From NCBI GenBank assembly GCA_037447655.1, contig JBBHKE010000484.1, positions 56,587-103,436 on the forward strand: a stretch of 46,850 bases of DNA, written 5' to 3'. Below are positions 32,901 to 45,908 of this stretch, piece by piece (the first letter of the stretch is position 1; each line of letters begins with the position of its first letter). The notes beneath the pieces were generated by a model. It was not told the DNA's origin, did not search any database, and was given only the letters and a program-made list of their open reading frames with translations. The DNA is from Zygnema cylindricum (taxonomy: Eukaryota > Streptophyta > Zygnematophyceae > Zygnematales > Zygnemataceae). The translations under genes and the position numbers were made by a program.

Positions 32901-35900
32901 TGTCCCGTATCCGAAGGAGTCAAAAAGTGGGGATGGACCTTTTGTTGGTATCTGGGAGGTTCCAAGTTACAGAGTGTTGATGTGATGAGGTGTGCGTCAC
33001 TTTTGTGCATCGCAGAGATTGAGGAAGTAGACAAACATTTGACGTCGAAGAACGGAATAGAAAGTACAAGGAGCTCCAAAGAGTTCAATGTGAAAAAAAT
33101 TGCCAGCGATAAAGGAGACTTTGAGGGTGAAACGGAGGATCAAAGGAGTCAATATCGTAACAAAGATGTAGACTTACCTGAGGGAGATGGAACTTCAACC
33201 TTGGTAGAAGATGATGATGACGCTGATGAGGGAGTTGGAGAGGAGGACAGTGAGGAGGAAAACGATGGAGGCGAGGCGGGACTGACAAGTAAAGTAGAAG
33301 AGTGAGTACCGCAGCTGGGTTTTGGAGAGTAAATCCAAGTTTGGGTTGGCAAATATCAGTCGATTGCTCTGAAATTTATTAGGATAAGATTCAGGAGCAA
33401 CTCGGCTGATGTACAAGGAACAACTTTGGCTGTCTTTGTGTTTTTTACCGATAGAGCTGGTAGTTCGGCCCACATAGAAACGTTTCACTATCAGAGTTGG
33501 TTCCTCTTTCCATGGCTGACATGCAAAGTTTTGTTCACTTGCATGCCTTTACAATAGTTTTGCCTTTCGAAGGAACAGGAAGTTGAACCGTCAATGGAAA
33601 AGGTTCTGGTTAGTGGAAATGAGTTCTATACTTCAGTGCTTGAGCTCCAGTTACAAATGGTGGATGGGTGCATGAGAAACAATAAAATTGATTCTGTTTA
33701 CTCCATAATTTACAAAACCTTAAATGGCATTTGGCATTCTCTTACTTTGTGGTGAGTCTGTTGCTTGTTGTTTTCTGTCGCAGCCCTTTCCTGGTGCATA
33801 CAGAGCGTGTTTTGACAAATACTGAAGTAGATGCACTAAGTTCAACTAAAGCAAAGTTTAAAACCAAAGGGGTTGCTTTGGGAATATCAGAGGCCACGTT
33901 GCTCTCTGATCAGGACCTGCTCCCAAAGGTGATCAGTTAAGTTACAAGCAAAGGATATGAAACAATTCTTTACTGGTGGCGGCTATACAAAAGATGAAAT
34001 GCTATGCAAATGAAGTGAAAACTATTTGCTGAGGGTGTTTTATTGCAAAGACAACTTTAGTATAATGTAAAATACAATGTCCTTTACTAGAAAAGCTAAA
34101 TGTAAATCATGGCTTCTGTAGCCTGAGGAATATCTGTCACTTATATCTGAGGACAGATCGCCTTCTTGTGTGCTCAGGAGCAAGAGCATCTTGGACAGGA
34201 TCTAAAGAATGATAGTCATAAGTTTTTATGTTGACCCTACTGTCCAATCTCTCTTCAAGTTTTCACCCACAGTTGACCAAGATTATGCAGATATAATTGA
34301 GTGATCTGCAAGTCTATTGTTGCCCGGTTTATAAGGCTGATGGGGACTAGGAAGGGAGAAAATGCAGGCGGACAAAGAGTTGAATAACTGCAGAGTGAAG
34401 GCTCGCCTTGCGGATCAGTGGAAAGACCTCCACAAGGGAGGAGAATATGGCGACTTTGATTCTGGACAACAATGCCAGTTTTTTGGCCTTTGTGAGTTAT
34501 AGAAATGTGTGCTAGACTAGAAATTTGAGTTGTCTTGTGGTGCTCTGTATCAACTTGTGGTTTAAGAAATTATGTGGAAGAGGGGTTAGGGAATCTGGAA
34601 CTATTTAATGGTTTCTTGGTAGATGTGGAAATGAAAAAGGAAGCAAAACGAATAAGGTGCATTTGGCCTTTACAATAGACAGTTATTTCTTTGCAGGTAA
34701 TTCGTATGCTGACATCTTGCACTCGAAAAGACCTCCACCTGAACATAGTAACGCGTGCCGAGGAGAAGAGACCGGCCTTGTGGATGCCTACCTTTTACAT
34801 GTGGTCAGTGGCCTCACTAGAAGCCGTTTGTATTGAATTCTCTTGATAATTAGACTGGAACAGTAATTTTATGGAGACTTTGCCTATGTGCTTAGGTTAG
34901 GGATGCAAAAAATGTGATATCAGCCAGAGAAAGTCAGCCACGGAGGGCCGTGCGAGGAGACTGTTTGTTACGGGAGGCTTATGGTTCTACAAGAGAGAGG
35001 TGCATAGGTGTGAGATACAATTTAAATTGAGTTGCTTGGCAATTTTTGTAGCCTCTGCCTGCCATCTGCTTTTTACCTCTGTGCCAATTTCCCGAGAGAA
35101 TAATCAATTACACATAAACCATTCCTGGCGTTACTGGCCAGTGTTCGCAGTAATTGCACAGAAAAAAAATCGCGATTTTTTTTTTTATACTGCGGGCACT
35201 TGCCAGTAACGCCAGTAATTGCTTATGTGTAAGTTCCCTGGAATATGTTTATTTCCCAAGGCTTGCCAAACATTAATCAAGAACATCATGCAAAAGGCGT
35301 TTTTACTTGCACCTTTGGTTTTTGAGCTACAAAAGGGCTATTTGTTCTCAACGGAAGATGACCAAGCATGAAGCCTACCTTTTGTTTTGAAATGCAGCTG
35401 AATCACTTGCTGAAAACAAGGGATCGAATTGCAAAAAATGAGGAGCGAATAAACAAAAGACAAGACGGGGAAGCTAACGGGCAAGAGTCGGGAGAACAGC
35501 CTCCCAGAGATCAGGGCTTCACCCGACCCAAGGTATTGCTCTTGCTCCCATATAGAGACCTTCTAGACATTTTTTTGGTGATTTCCATGTTGTGCCTCCT
35601 TGATGCCATGTTTAACGGACCTCAGGGCGTCGCAAAGTTACCATGCTCAACAAACAATTTTCATCTTTTGGTCAGGTGAGTTTTGAAGAGCTTTGTTGCA
35701 ATGACCTACTATGACAAGTGTAGAGTGGGTTTGACTCTGTTAAATATGCATTTTAGCCTTCATCAGTAAGCGATATATTGGTACCTTGGTGTGCTTATGC
35801 GATGGTGCATAGGTTGCTGTTCAATACCAAGCGATTATCCAACTTTTAAGAAAAAATCAATAAAATAAGCCAATGCCAATGCCTTGACACGCCTAGATGG

Positions 35901-38900
35901 GGCTGTTGATTTCATGAGTTTTTCTCTAATTGTGCATGGTTGTGTGCATTTATATTTAGGGGTATCCTGGTATTCTTCCATTGTGACTGCATGTATGGTA
36001 AATGGTAAGTTGTCCACAATTAATGGCCTCAACAAGGAGATTGCACTTAGTTGGTGACCAAGAGTGTCATTAACTTCACGTATGTCCTTACTTCTCGCCA
36101 CGTTATCATAAGATGCCTGATGGAGTCATGATTGTTTATCGCATTGGTGGATCGGTGACAAGAGCTACTGGTGACTTTGACATAGTACATGATGTACTAT
36201 GTTGATGCACTGGGCATTGACGTGATGTGATATTTCATCTGTATTTGTTTTGTTTGTCCACTTTCAAAATTTCATTGGCTGTTCCAATTCTTTAATCGAT
36301 GGGCGCCATCATTTGATTCTCTTTTTCTTTATGGTTATCACAATATCCACCTGAGATTATGAAGTCCAAGTTGCAAAATTTCGTAGGGAAGAGGTAGCAT
36401 TAGGTTAAAGCTCGGTCACATATTTGATCCGTTTCAGGAATCTCCGTACTTTTGGCGAAGAGTGGAAGTAGTATGTGCCTGGCGTATGTCACTACTTTTA
36501 ATCTTTATTAAATTCATGCCTTATTGTTAATGAGCTCCATCGTTGTGAAGATTTGCATGTTTAACAACTCCCTTTGTTGAGAGTATTGGGATTTGCACTA
36601 AAACTTCTCGGGCTAATGGTAACTCAACTGATTTGAATTTTTGGCATGACTATCAGGTGCTTTTTTTGTTGCCCTTTAGGAGCGCAGCCCTTAGAGTGGT
36701 GGAGAGATTGTTAGCTATTGCACCTGCCTCTCAAAAGGTACGACTTTTTCACGGCTACCAGGTTTGGCCATTTGTTTGAAGTCTGAAGTTTAATGTACCT
36801 CCAAAAACTAGAACTAATTACAACCTCAGAATGGTCAGTAATGCAAAAATGAATCTTGTTGATGTCTAGTGAGGTGTCTTATACAATTTTTTCATGGACA
36901 ATGGTTGTTCATATGGCTGCAGTTAGCTCCAACTGTAGAGTCAAACGCGATATGCGTTAAATTTTCTCCATCATTTGTTAATATATGTGATTGAGAGTGA
37001 AAGCAATATAAAAAAATATGTGCCTAAACTAAAAACTTTCTACCTGATCTCTCAAGCAGTTTAGTGGCTGCAAAATTTCAAATGAGGAATAACGCCATAG
37101 AGCTACAACCTGTCATGTTTATCATCATGTAAGCTGCGGGCTTTCTGACCCATTGGACATTTACAAATTCCTCCAAGTTCAACCGACATATATTTTTCAT
37201 GATTCGCAAATGTGCTGGTATTAGATATTTCATACTGCTGGAAAACACGGAGGTTCGCATGTGAATTTGCCAAACCTGAAATTTTGTCCTGTTTGACACA
37301 AAATTCAACATTAAATTTCTAGTATGAGAAGTTTTTGTATGTGGTGCGGCCTCCACTGTCACTTTTGATGCATAAGAAGGAACAAGAAAAAGTTTTATAC
37401 TGTTCACCCCGATTAGCGTGGGGATCACTATTGTTTCTGTACCAATGTATGGTGACCTATAGACAAACCTATGTGGGAGACAGCAATTACGAACCCTAAT
37501 TTTGTGTGAACATGCATCCACCGGGACCGAATTAGTAGTCAGCATGAACCGCATTAATTTCCATCAATGTCCAAATTAGTTATTGTTTTACGACGTCAAA
37601 CATTTTTTAGTCGCTTATTTTTGTCAAGTTGGGGTGTGGGAGGTACATCTACAGATGTCGGTGGAGCATAAGGATCGCTTCTTTGATGATTTTGGTGTAG
37701 AAGAGGATGAGGATGAAATGGAGGGCAAAAAATCTGGAGGAAAACCAGCAGACTACCAAGCCCTTTTCGGAGGAAACAATGATGACCATTTTCGACTTGG
37801 AGTGAAACTCACAAGGTGTGTGTGGCACTTTATGGTTGTGTTGTGGGTGTAGTTGAGAGTACTGTACTTACTGTAATTTTTCGGGCCAAATTTATTTTAG
37901 CAGCTGATTCCCTGGGCCTTACGCATAGATTTGTCCGGACTATATTTCTCAATTTTGAGAAAAATTTGGACAACAAGTGATCACATATGCCAGTTTTTTT
38001 TGAACGTGAGTTGACATGGACCACATTGTTGTATATTCCATGCTGATAATCTATCTGAACTGGTTACGGGAAATGGTGAGTGGTGCATTTTGCCAACTTT
38101 ATTATGAAATCTGGAGCATCAAAAGGTGGTCAATTCTCAGACATTGTCTTAAAGCTCCTGATGAGCTCTTAAGAGGACATTGGTGCATTTTAGGAGTAAT
38201 GTTCAGGAATTGTCTTCAATCTGTGCAAAATTTGCGTAGAATATGTATGACACCTTTTGGGCCAGTAGACTTTACATGATATCTCTTGGGTAACTTCACT
38301 TGACAGAGTTAGAGTCATGAAATAGAGAAAAAGGAAGACTAAAGAAATAGCTGATTTGGAGCAACGATGTGCCGCAAATCTTTTATGGGATATTTGCTGG
38401 ATGATCCACTCTACACCTGTCACCACCATTAGTGGGATCTGTACTTTTCACGACTGAAGTTTGTTGAATGAATTTTTACGGTGAAGTACGTCAGGCTCTA
38501 AGAAACATGGGTCGTGTGGAAAATCATCTAAGTTTGGGAGAATCATACCAACTTCAATGATGATTAGAATCTGTAAGACAATTGTAAACTTTGTTAACAA
38601 CGGCTTACCAGATGGTGAGACATGTACTGATACGTACATTCAGAGGCTATTTTCTCTTGCATCCTCTGTACGATTGTAGATTAAAAACAGGGGCTGTAAT
38701 GAACCTGATTTATGTGGAAACTTATGACTTTCCTTTTTGTTTTTTAACGCAGATTGTGATTGATGACCGTGACTCAGTCTCTTAGTTGAGTATGCAAAAT
38801 GTATCACGGTGAAATCTAATTGTAAAAGTCACTGCATTCTTTAGTCAAACTTTTGTTAGAATTATTCGTAGTAAACACAACTGCAGGGATTCTTTAGCCA

Positions 38901-41900
38901 ATCTATCTAATGTCTTTTAGCGGACATGTGAGGCTATATAAAAGAGATTGGCCATTCTAAATAGGAAATTCCTCAAAAATGGGGAGCCGGTACTGCAAAA
39001 GCGAAAGATGTGTTTGAGTTTCATAATCAGTGACAGTCTAATTACAGTCCAAGGAAATCGGATGGTTTTCGGTCCTTTAATCTCATACTGGAATTGTCCA
39101 CTATATCATTCATATCTAGCTTTTTACACTTGCGGATATAATTGCAAAATGTACCAATTCTAGTGAGTTCTGGTGTTGAAACCTTGTTAGAAGCACAGGG
39201 AACCCTAGACTTGTCAGTATTCTTGCAACATGAAGCAAGAGTCACTAATTCTGAGAACTTTCTTTGGGTGTTGGGGAGAGCGGTTTGCAGGAAGAGTATA
39301 AAGCTATACAGTGAATTCTACTCGAGCGATATTATTATCGCTTCCCCAATTGGACTTGTCACGGTAAGCGAGACTGTTGCGAAACTAAACAGAACAGTTT
39401 CTGCATAGGTGAATTAGTGTATGCAAATTTCAACTGACAAAAATTACAGGAAATTCCTTTTCCCTGTCTGTCTCTGTGCATATCATTTAAAGGCGGGGGA
39501 GGCCATTTCAAAGAAAAAACCATTTTTTTGAAAGATTATGTGGACATAGTGACTAACTTGTGGGGTTTTGGGTGATGGCGTGGGGAGTCTGTCAGCAAAT
39601 TGGGGAGGCGAAAACAGAAAAAGACAAAGATGTGGATTTCTTGTCATCCATTGAGGTTAGGCCCAAACACTTGTAATGAAAGAAGTAGTTTGAAGAGAGG
39701 AGGGAAGAAAAAGGAGAGAGAGGGCAAGGTGAAGAGGGTGAGTGATGACCAGGAGGAAAGACTTGTTAAGGTCCTAAAGTTTATGTGCCTATTGTTGTCA
39801 TATGCATTGAATCACTTAGTAACATTAAAGGTCTAACTATTTGTAGTTACAATTTTACCCTCGTCTACGATCTTCCAAAACAGGTAGGTGTATCGTTGGA
39901 TTCTGTTTTTGTGACATGGATTTAATTGGAGGTCTTACAACGTATACTCTTGAGTGTCAATATGTCACGAGTACGTTGTGTTTGTTTTCAATGCTTAAGG
40001 ATTTTAAAAAATTAGCTTTAAGTTTCTCTAGGGATCTTTCGATCGAAATGAACGCTGTTGCAAATGGTGTGCCTCAGACGGTGTATATTAAGGCTTTTGA
40101 ATGTCTGTACTTGTGCTGTTCGGTTATTTGAATGTTTAATTGAATGTCTAATTGAATGTTTAATTGAATGTTTAATGAGTCCAACTGCATGTCCGTACTT
40201 GTGCTGTTCACCTACAAGTTTGGATGTCTAATGACTTAAACTCTGAAGGAGAGGCGAGCATGCAGATTGTGGTGGTGGACTTGGCGGACGTCATTCTGAT
40301 GCAAGTAAGTGTGAAGTGGATAAAGAGATGAATAATTAGACAACACCGTTATTTCATTTTCATTCTATTAAACACCAGTATTAACCTTCGAATAGCGTTT
40401 AACCTTTGATCTGAAATGAACTAAACTATAGGGCTTAATGTCATTCTTAGCTTCTGTAAATGTGCCAATCCAATTGAGTTCAACATATGATCAGCACCAT
40501 ATGCACATGTTATCCTCTTTACTCGGTTTGACTGGGGGAGCTCCACGCAGAACTGGGCGCATGTTGAGGTTGTTTTTGCGGAACTTAACCGCCTTCCCAA
40601 ACAGCAACATGGAACTGATTTCATGCGAATACGCGAGTGGTGAGGTGCTGCCCTTACTTTGGCCCTTTGTATCCTTGTCTTGTATTAAATTTTTAGAATC
40701 TTACCTTTTCCTTGGCCAGGGAAAGGGTCTCATATTGCTGTAATTAAGTCAGGAAATGTGCGGTTTTTGCATTAAAAAAGCACTGACTTATTGATTTTTA
40801 CTCATGGTGATGTGAGTGAAATTCTGTCATAGAAACAGCTAAGAGGGCTTTTGAGGGAAACCGAAGCAAATACTCAAATTTGTGTGGTGTATTTACATGC
40901 AGGTGTCTAAATGGGTGGGCTCGGCATTATCGACAAACCATTATTTTGTCTGGATATTTAGATGCTGGTGAGGAACCCTTTGCGACTACTAGACTGAACG
41001 AAAATACTTTCTGTTTCCATGCCAGCCTTTCTTGAAAAACTATTCAAGAGTTCAAATTGATTGACCCATCGAACAAAATTTATTTTATGTGGGAAGGTTG
41101 AAAATGTGTTGCATCCCAAATAGTGTTTCATGTGGAATAGTGTCAATCGGGAAGTACAAATTCGAAAGAGTTAGTCAAGGGGATTTTTTTTGGGTGGCCC
41201 TCGAAGTAGTGTTCAGTTTTACATGGGTGATGTGATTTATGAAACTGATTGGGAGTTGTTATGTTTTTTTGTTGCAGCCATGAATGCTTTGTTTCACCGT
41301 TCATGTATGAACCATGCTGGGAAGGTGAGAAAATGGATAAACTCTCACCCCTATATTAAATTTAAATATTGTCGACTAAGAGATAGTAAAGCTATCTTGA
41401 TGAGTGCCGCATCGTTGCTCGACTTTCACTCTTGACGAAGCCAAGTTAGTCTAGGAAGTTTTTCAAATGAAGTTTGTTAAACAGTTATTCATAATTTGAC
41501 TTGTGCTGATGGAGTTTTCAGGTCAAGCTTCGTTGTGAATACTCTGGAACGCTGTCACGGGTCATTCCTCAAGTGCGACAGGTGTGACTCTTTTAACATT
41601 TTTTTTCCACTTTGTATTTTTTGGAGCTCACAGCTATATTAGTGTGGGTTGTGTTGACAATAATTTATAGTATCAATGATAATCTTCATGCCCTTCACAC
41701 TAACTGATGGATTTTATTTAACAGATGTGGCTTTCTTCCCTTCAAAAACCACCAAATAAACGCCATGTGGACAACATTAGTGGTAGTGAACAGTGTTGTG
41801 ATTGTTTCAATTGATACAATTATTGTTTTGTGGAGAATCTTTACAGGTTTATGAGAGAATCGACTGTGAATCTATCGCCGATGCTGAAGATGCCCGGTTT

Positions 41901-44888
41901 TCTTATTTTGTTAAGAACATTTACCCTCGGATTCGAGACTCCGTGCAGGTAAAGTCAAAAAAAGAATTCCGATCGAGAACAACATATTTGAGTATGTGAT
42001 GCAATTTGTAAATTTGCTTTAGATGTGGTGTTGTTAGGAGAGAAATTGTTTCTTTATTTGTTAGTAAGTGTCTTGGCCAAATCAGTGATGGTGAGTGGTT
42101 TTCACGTCAGGCATTTTATTTCAGTCACAGAGTCTTTGGTTTTATTCTATTCTTTTTTTCCGTTTTTCCACTATGCCTATGATGAGGGAGAGGAGGATGG
42201 TATCAGGGAGGAACTTTGCTATTTGTGCGGACTTACTTTGAGTTTGTGCGACTTCGAAACTTTCTCAAAAGTGAAGGAGCTTCTTTTGCCCTTCTGGGAG
42301 AGTGAGTGGCCCATGTCCTGACAGTTTATAATATCACTGTAGAAAGTTCACCATAAGTAGTTCGGATGGGCTAGTAGTCTGGATGGGAAACACGCCAACT
42401 TATGTATGCAAAAAGGGCACTTGTTGAAATCGTTTTTGTTCTTTGTAACCCGCAGTTGTCAAAGTCTAGGCTGCAAATAATAGCCCCTAAAGTCATTATG
42501 GTCTAAACAACTTAAGTAGAAGATGGCACAGTGAGAGATATTTGATACTGGCCTCATTGGCTGCAACGATCAGATGACATTTGCACTCCCTCAGGAAAAA
42601 TGGTTTGGTTTCTTTCCTTGTCACATGCACGAGTTTCACTACAGTTCATCATCATGAGTATGGGCGACTCTTTTCCCAAAAATCTAGTTAATGCCTCTTA
42701 AGCTGAATCAGAAAATATTTGTATTTAATGAAAATCTTTAGTTATTGCGGACCTCATCTTATCTGAATACCTCACACTTTGGAATTGAGTGACGTTTTTT
42801 TTATTGCTGAAAATCTTTACAACAAATTGTATTTTTCTGATTAGAAGTTTACCCAGACAGTCGAAAGGATCCTGGTCTCCTCTCTGCACTGTGGTACAGC
42901 AAACTTGAAGAGAGAGTGTTGCTATTTTTGGGCATTTAAAAAAAAAATCTGTGAATCGCAGATGAAATTAATCAAGTTTTGGTCTTGCCAAAATGAATTC
43001 CATCTCTAAACAAACAAAAATGTGGGTGACAGATACTCCAAAACGAGTGACATTTCGCGTGCTCGCTCGTGGTTCTTCCACGGTCAACGGCGTCTGTTGC
43101 TGTACACGGAACGGGCTCATTTTTATCATCGCTTTCGGGTAGGCGATGGGTGATTAGTAGTGTTGTTGTATAGGATTTGTTATATGTTTCAGATTTTGTG
43201 TTTAGAATTTCCAGCCAATCAAGTGTTCATCAAATAGCTGGTGAGGTATATTTCTTCTGGTGTAGATTAACGTACTAAGTACTGTATGTTTTGCTGTCCC
43301 TTGTTGCCTGTTATCTATTTATTGTAAAAATCCGTAGATATCGAATTTTCAAGGTCACGATGTAAAGAACGGCTAAATTCATCCGTCACACAACACGAGG
43401 GATTAGTTTATGGATAAGCGCTTGGACACAAAATGAGAATATGTCATTGGTGCATAAAAATCTGTGAGGGTACTACTGATGGATGGAAGAGTTTATGAAA
43501 CAATGACCGGCTGAGGGTTTCTTAGAGTTTATTAGTGTTTTAGACTGTTTGACGACTATAATCATGATTCTGAAAACCGTTATGCTTCTATCATTTATTT
43601 TCGACATCTTGTTTTTTGTGGTCAATTGATTGGTCAAGGCGTAGGGTATGTTGTTCAGGTTTTTGACAAAACGTTGACATGTCCGGTTCTTGAATGTGTT
43701 GTAATGTTGATTACTTTTTGCAGATAAGAGGCATCCGTGAACTCGTTTTTGTGTCTCTCCCTGGAAATCCCCAGTTTTATGCCGAGGTTGGTACACTGTC
43801 CAGGCTTGCCTCTCCCTCTGCCTTTCCCTCTCCCTTTCCCTCTCCCTCTCCCCTCTCCCTGGTGCTAATAGTACTCATGTATTCCGGTACAAATCTCCCG
43901 GCTCATCTGTACAAGACAGATTCAGTTAAACCGCCTCATAAAACTATTGAGTGAGCAAAATGTAAACAGAATGGAACTCTCTGGTAGTTTTGCATGGTGA
44001 GTTTTAAATATGGAAACTTAAGTCAAATTATGCTTTTTATGTGTTGTTTGCTTGTATTAAGTTTAACAGTACACTGAATCGCTATTAGTGTCAATGTTTT
44101 TTTGACTCTCAAAAACATCTTTTCCCCGTGCACACTTGTCGGGTTATTAATCCGACGGTTGTGATGGAAAGGTAAGGATCGTACCTTTTGTTTGGAAGTC
44201 TTCAAACGGAAATTGGGTACATGTGCACTGAGAAAAGATGTTTTCAAGTGGCAAAAAAAAAACAAATGACGCTAACAATACCAGTTCAAGCTCTATAGTA
44301 ACCTGAATTAGTTATTAGGAAGGTATATAATTTCCCTCTCTCCCTGCTATATAATTTGTTTTCTTACTCTTGCTCGAGACTTTGATGGTGGGCATTATTC
44401 AACAGATGCTCAATTTGTTGGAAGGGACGGAAAGTCCATCGAGCTCTGTTCTTTTTACACAGTTCGACAACCTTCAAGTAGGGTTCAGATAAACCCTTGT
44501 TCATTGTGAAATGGTCACTAAAAATGATGTTCGGTTTTCCTCTCTTTCATTGGAGAATCTTTCTCCCTTAGCATTTTTTATTGGTGCCGACATGGTTGGA
44601 CACTAAATACATAGTGTCCCAGTCTTAGGAAAGTCGGTATTTGCCGAGTTGTCTGTTTTATCCCACTCCTATTGAACCAAAAGTTCTTATTTAGAAAGTT
44701 CTTATTTAGTGCTTTTGTCTTTTGTTCTATTTGTTTGGTTCTGCTCCTTTTGAACCAGATTTTCTTTTTCATGGAAGGTGTTTTTTCTCTTTTGTGGAAC
44801 TGTGTGTGTGCAGCTGGAGCGAATCGTGGGATCGTCTAGAAGCAGCAAAATGCTGAAATCACAGAATCGAACATTCATGTTTTGTTAG
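29947..44888 (+). CDS. UTP25: UTP25 (DEF-like) small-subunit processome factor, 24 exons
   Basis: A nucleolar, helicase-like protein without ATPase motifs that acts in 18S rRNA maturation. Exons: 29947-30114, 30961-31035, 31364-31548, 32264-32373, 33016-33301, 33784-33928, 34368-34491, 34697-34803, 35398-35675, 36680-36737, 37655-37815, 39291-39363, 39596-39655, 40266-40304, 40551-40639, 40903-40967, 41278-41324, 41522-41581, 41847-41948, 42207-42301, 43033-43138, 43724-43786, 44406-44477, 44814-44888. All junctions are GT-AG and phases fit (about 880 codons). Hallmarks: [143 protein letters not shown]. An RGG-rich N-terminus and acidic exons 3-5 precede the core. The first three exons are least certain; exon 1 could also end at 30124, and exon 3 could start at 31370. 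Confidence 0.88.
30179..30255. repeat. Small inverted-repeat element in UTP25 intron 1
   Basis: TTATTAGCGTCAATGACAC at the left is inverted as ATCATTGACACTAAC at the right, about 77 bp in all. The TTAG(C/T)GTCA end is shared with 30396 and with the element at 44085-44275. Confidence 0.5.
31165..31303. repeat. Foldback element in UTP25 intron 2
   Basis: AGCATAGTT...CAATTGGAAAC is inverted as GTTTCCAATTG...AACTATGCT. The centre is itself rich in short palindromes (ACTATACGCG, CGCGTATACTATGCG). About 139 bp; typical of a MITE. Confidence 0.6.
35108..35232. repeat. 125-bp foldback element in UTP25 intron 8
   Basis: Arms of about 60 bp starting TTACACATAA pair almost throughout (CTGGCGTTACTGGC, CGCAGTA) around a TCGCGA centre flanked by A and T runs. 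Transcribed within the intron it would form a long hairpin. No flanking duplication is evident. Confidence 0.75.
35556..35675 (+). other. In-frame 40-codon insertion at the end of UTP25 exon 9
   Basis: The conserved family order is P-Y/F-R directly followed by A-A-L-R-V-V. Here exon 9 reads LLLLPYR, then 40 unrelated codons, then the strong donor CAG/GTGAGT; the next exon opens [11 protein letters not shown]. The 120 bases keep phase and contain no stop. The hydrophobic insert ([12 protein letters not shown]) has no counterpart in homologues I know. Confidence 0.6.
40130..40187 (+). repeat. Short tandem repeat in a UTP25 intron
   Basis: Four adjacent copies of a 12-base unit like TTGAATGTTTAA. 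Confidence 0.75.
43803..43860 (+). repeat. CT-rich hexamer microsatellite in a UTP25 intron
   Basis: Imperfect CCCTCT repeats 17 bases after the donor of exon 22. It is the complement type of the array at 1-41. Confidence 0.8.
44085..44275. repeat. MITE-like inverted repeat in a UTP25 intron
   Basis: TTAGTGTCAATG...AAAACATCTTTTCCCCGTGCACA at the left is inverted at the right as GTGCACTGAGAAAAGATGTTTT...TGACGCTAA. A diverged, reversed half-copy lies near 46445-46540. Confidence 0.65.
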
Positions 44889-44928
44889 TTTTGTTAGTTT
44901 TGTTTGTTTTCTTAGTTTTGTTAGGTTT

Positions 44929-45908
44929 ATGGAGTCGGTAGTTTGGCCTCCAGCTTTTCATGGTATGTGCCTTCACAAACATTCAGATTCCTTTGTCAAG
45001 TTGAGACCCTTTAATGCTGCGAAACGGAAAAGCATACAGAGGAACTTTCAGTTTCTATGCAAGCACTTAATAGCGACTTTGTGGAGTTTAAAAAAGAAGG
45101 GCGATGTTAAGCATGCATCATCATCACTGACCACCTTCATTTTCTTAACCTATTGTAGTGGTTAGGAGTACCGCTGTTATCTTTGTGTTCTTGCATCTTT
45201 CTGGGCATATAATGGTGTTCAAGAGTCCAGTTGTTATTATTTTGGTTTAATATCTGTATTCGATTTTCTGCACAGTGTTCGAGCAATGGGAAGCTCCATC
45301 TGAAGACTCTCAAACGTTTCCAGCCAACCTCCAATGGCATGTCGAGACATTGTTTCATTCAAACCCGGAAGTCTCTAAAGCTACACTGAATCTTGTACAG
45401 CCATGGGAAATTTGCTGTCAATTTATCTTCTGTTGCTGATTTAAATTATATCCTCAGTACTAGTATCAAGGGAACTTTTCCACGGCATTTGTGCTTTAAC
45501 AATGTCAATCAGTGTTTCCTTTCAAATTAGTTTATGAATAGCTAGGAACTTTGGCATTAAATATCGTGAATGTCTAATAAAACATGGAATCGCTAACAGC
45601 TCCAACCTGAAACTGCTTGAGGACTTATTTATTTATTATGTCAATATTATCATTATGTCTCTGTGAATTTGACGCCTCAGTATACCACGGAAGAGTTGCG
45701 AGAAAATAGCTATAGGAAGCTGCATGCTGTACGCTTTTCTCCATCTCTTGTTTATGCTACTAGTCACTAATTTAATTGCCATATGCAGATAGGAGTATGC
45801 AGTCATACCTCCATATTAAATGGTTTCTAGTCTGAAAAACAGGCAGCATTCAACAGTGATGAGTACCGCAAGTCTGTGTCGCACTTGGCACGTCTAGTGC
45901 CAAAATGA
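44929..45908 (+). CDS. Unrecognised small four-exon gene (88 codons)
   Basis: Exons 44929-44962, 45276-45394, 45681-45728 and 45843-45908 join with matching phases and GT-AG ends. The product starts MESVVWPPAFHVFEQWEAPS, has a middle ANLQWHVETLFHSNPEVSK, and ends DEYRKSVSHLARLVPK before TGA. It is rich in Glu and Trp/His/Tyr, with no signal peptide or membrane segment. I do not recognise the family. It begins 40 bases after the UTP25 stop on the same strand, so it could be a second cistron of one transcript or an alternative 3' region. The first exon is short and its start is the weakest point; exons 2 and 4 look most protein-like. Confidence 0.45.

Noticed and set aside
33085-33488. Minus-strand frames opposite UTP25 exon 5
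   Set aside because: They are shadows of the acidic GA-rich exon; the plus-strand frame joins in phase to its neighbours.
45137-45358. 73-codon minus-strand frame near the end
   Set aside because: It overlaps the plus-strand exon 45276-45394 that has splice sites in phase; no minus-strand support was seen.
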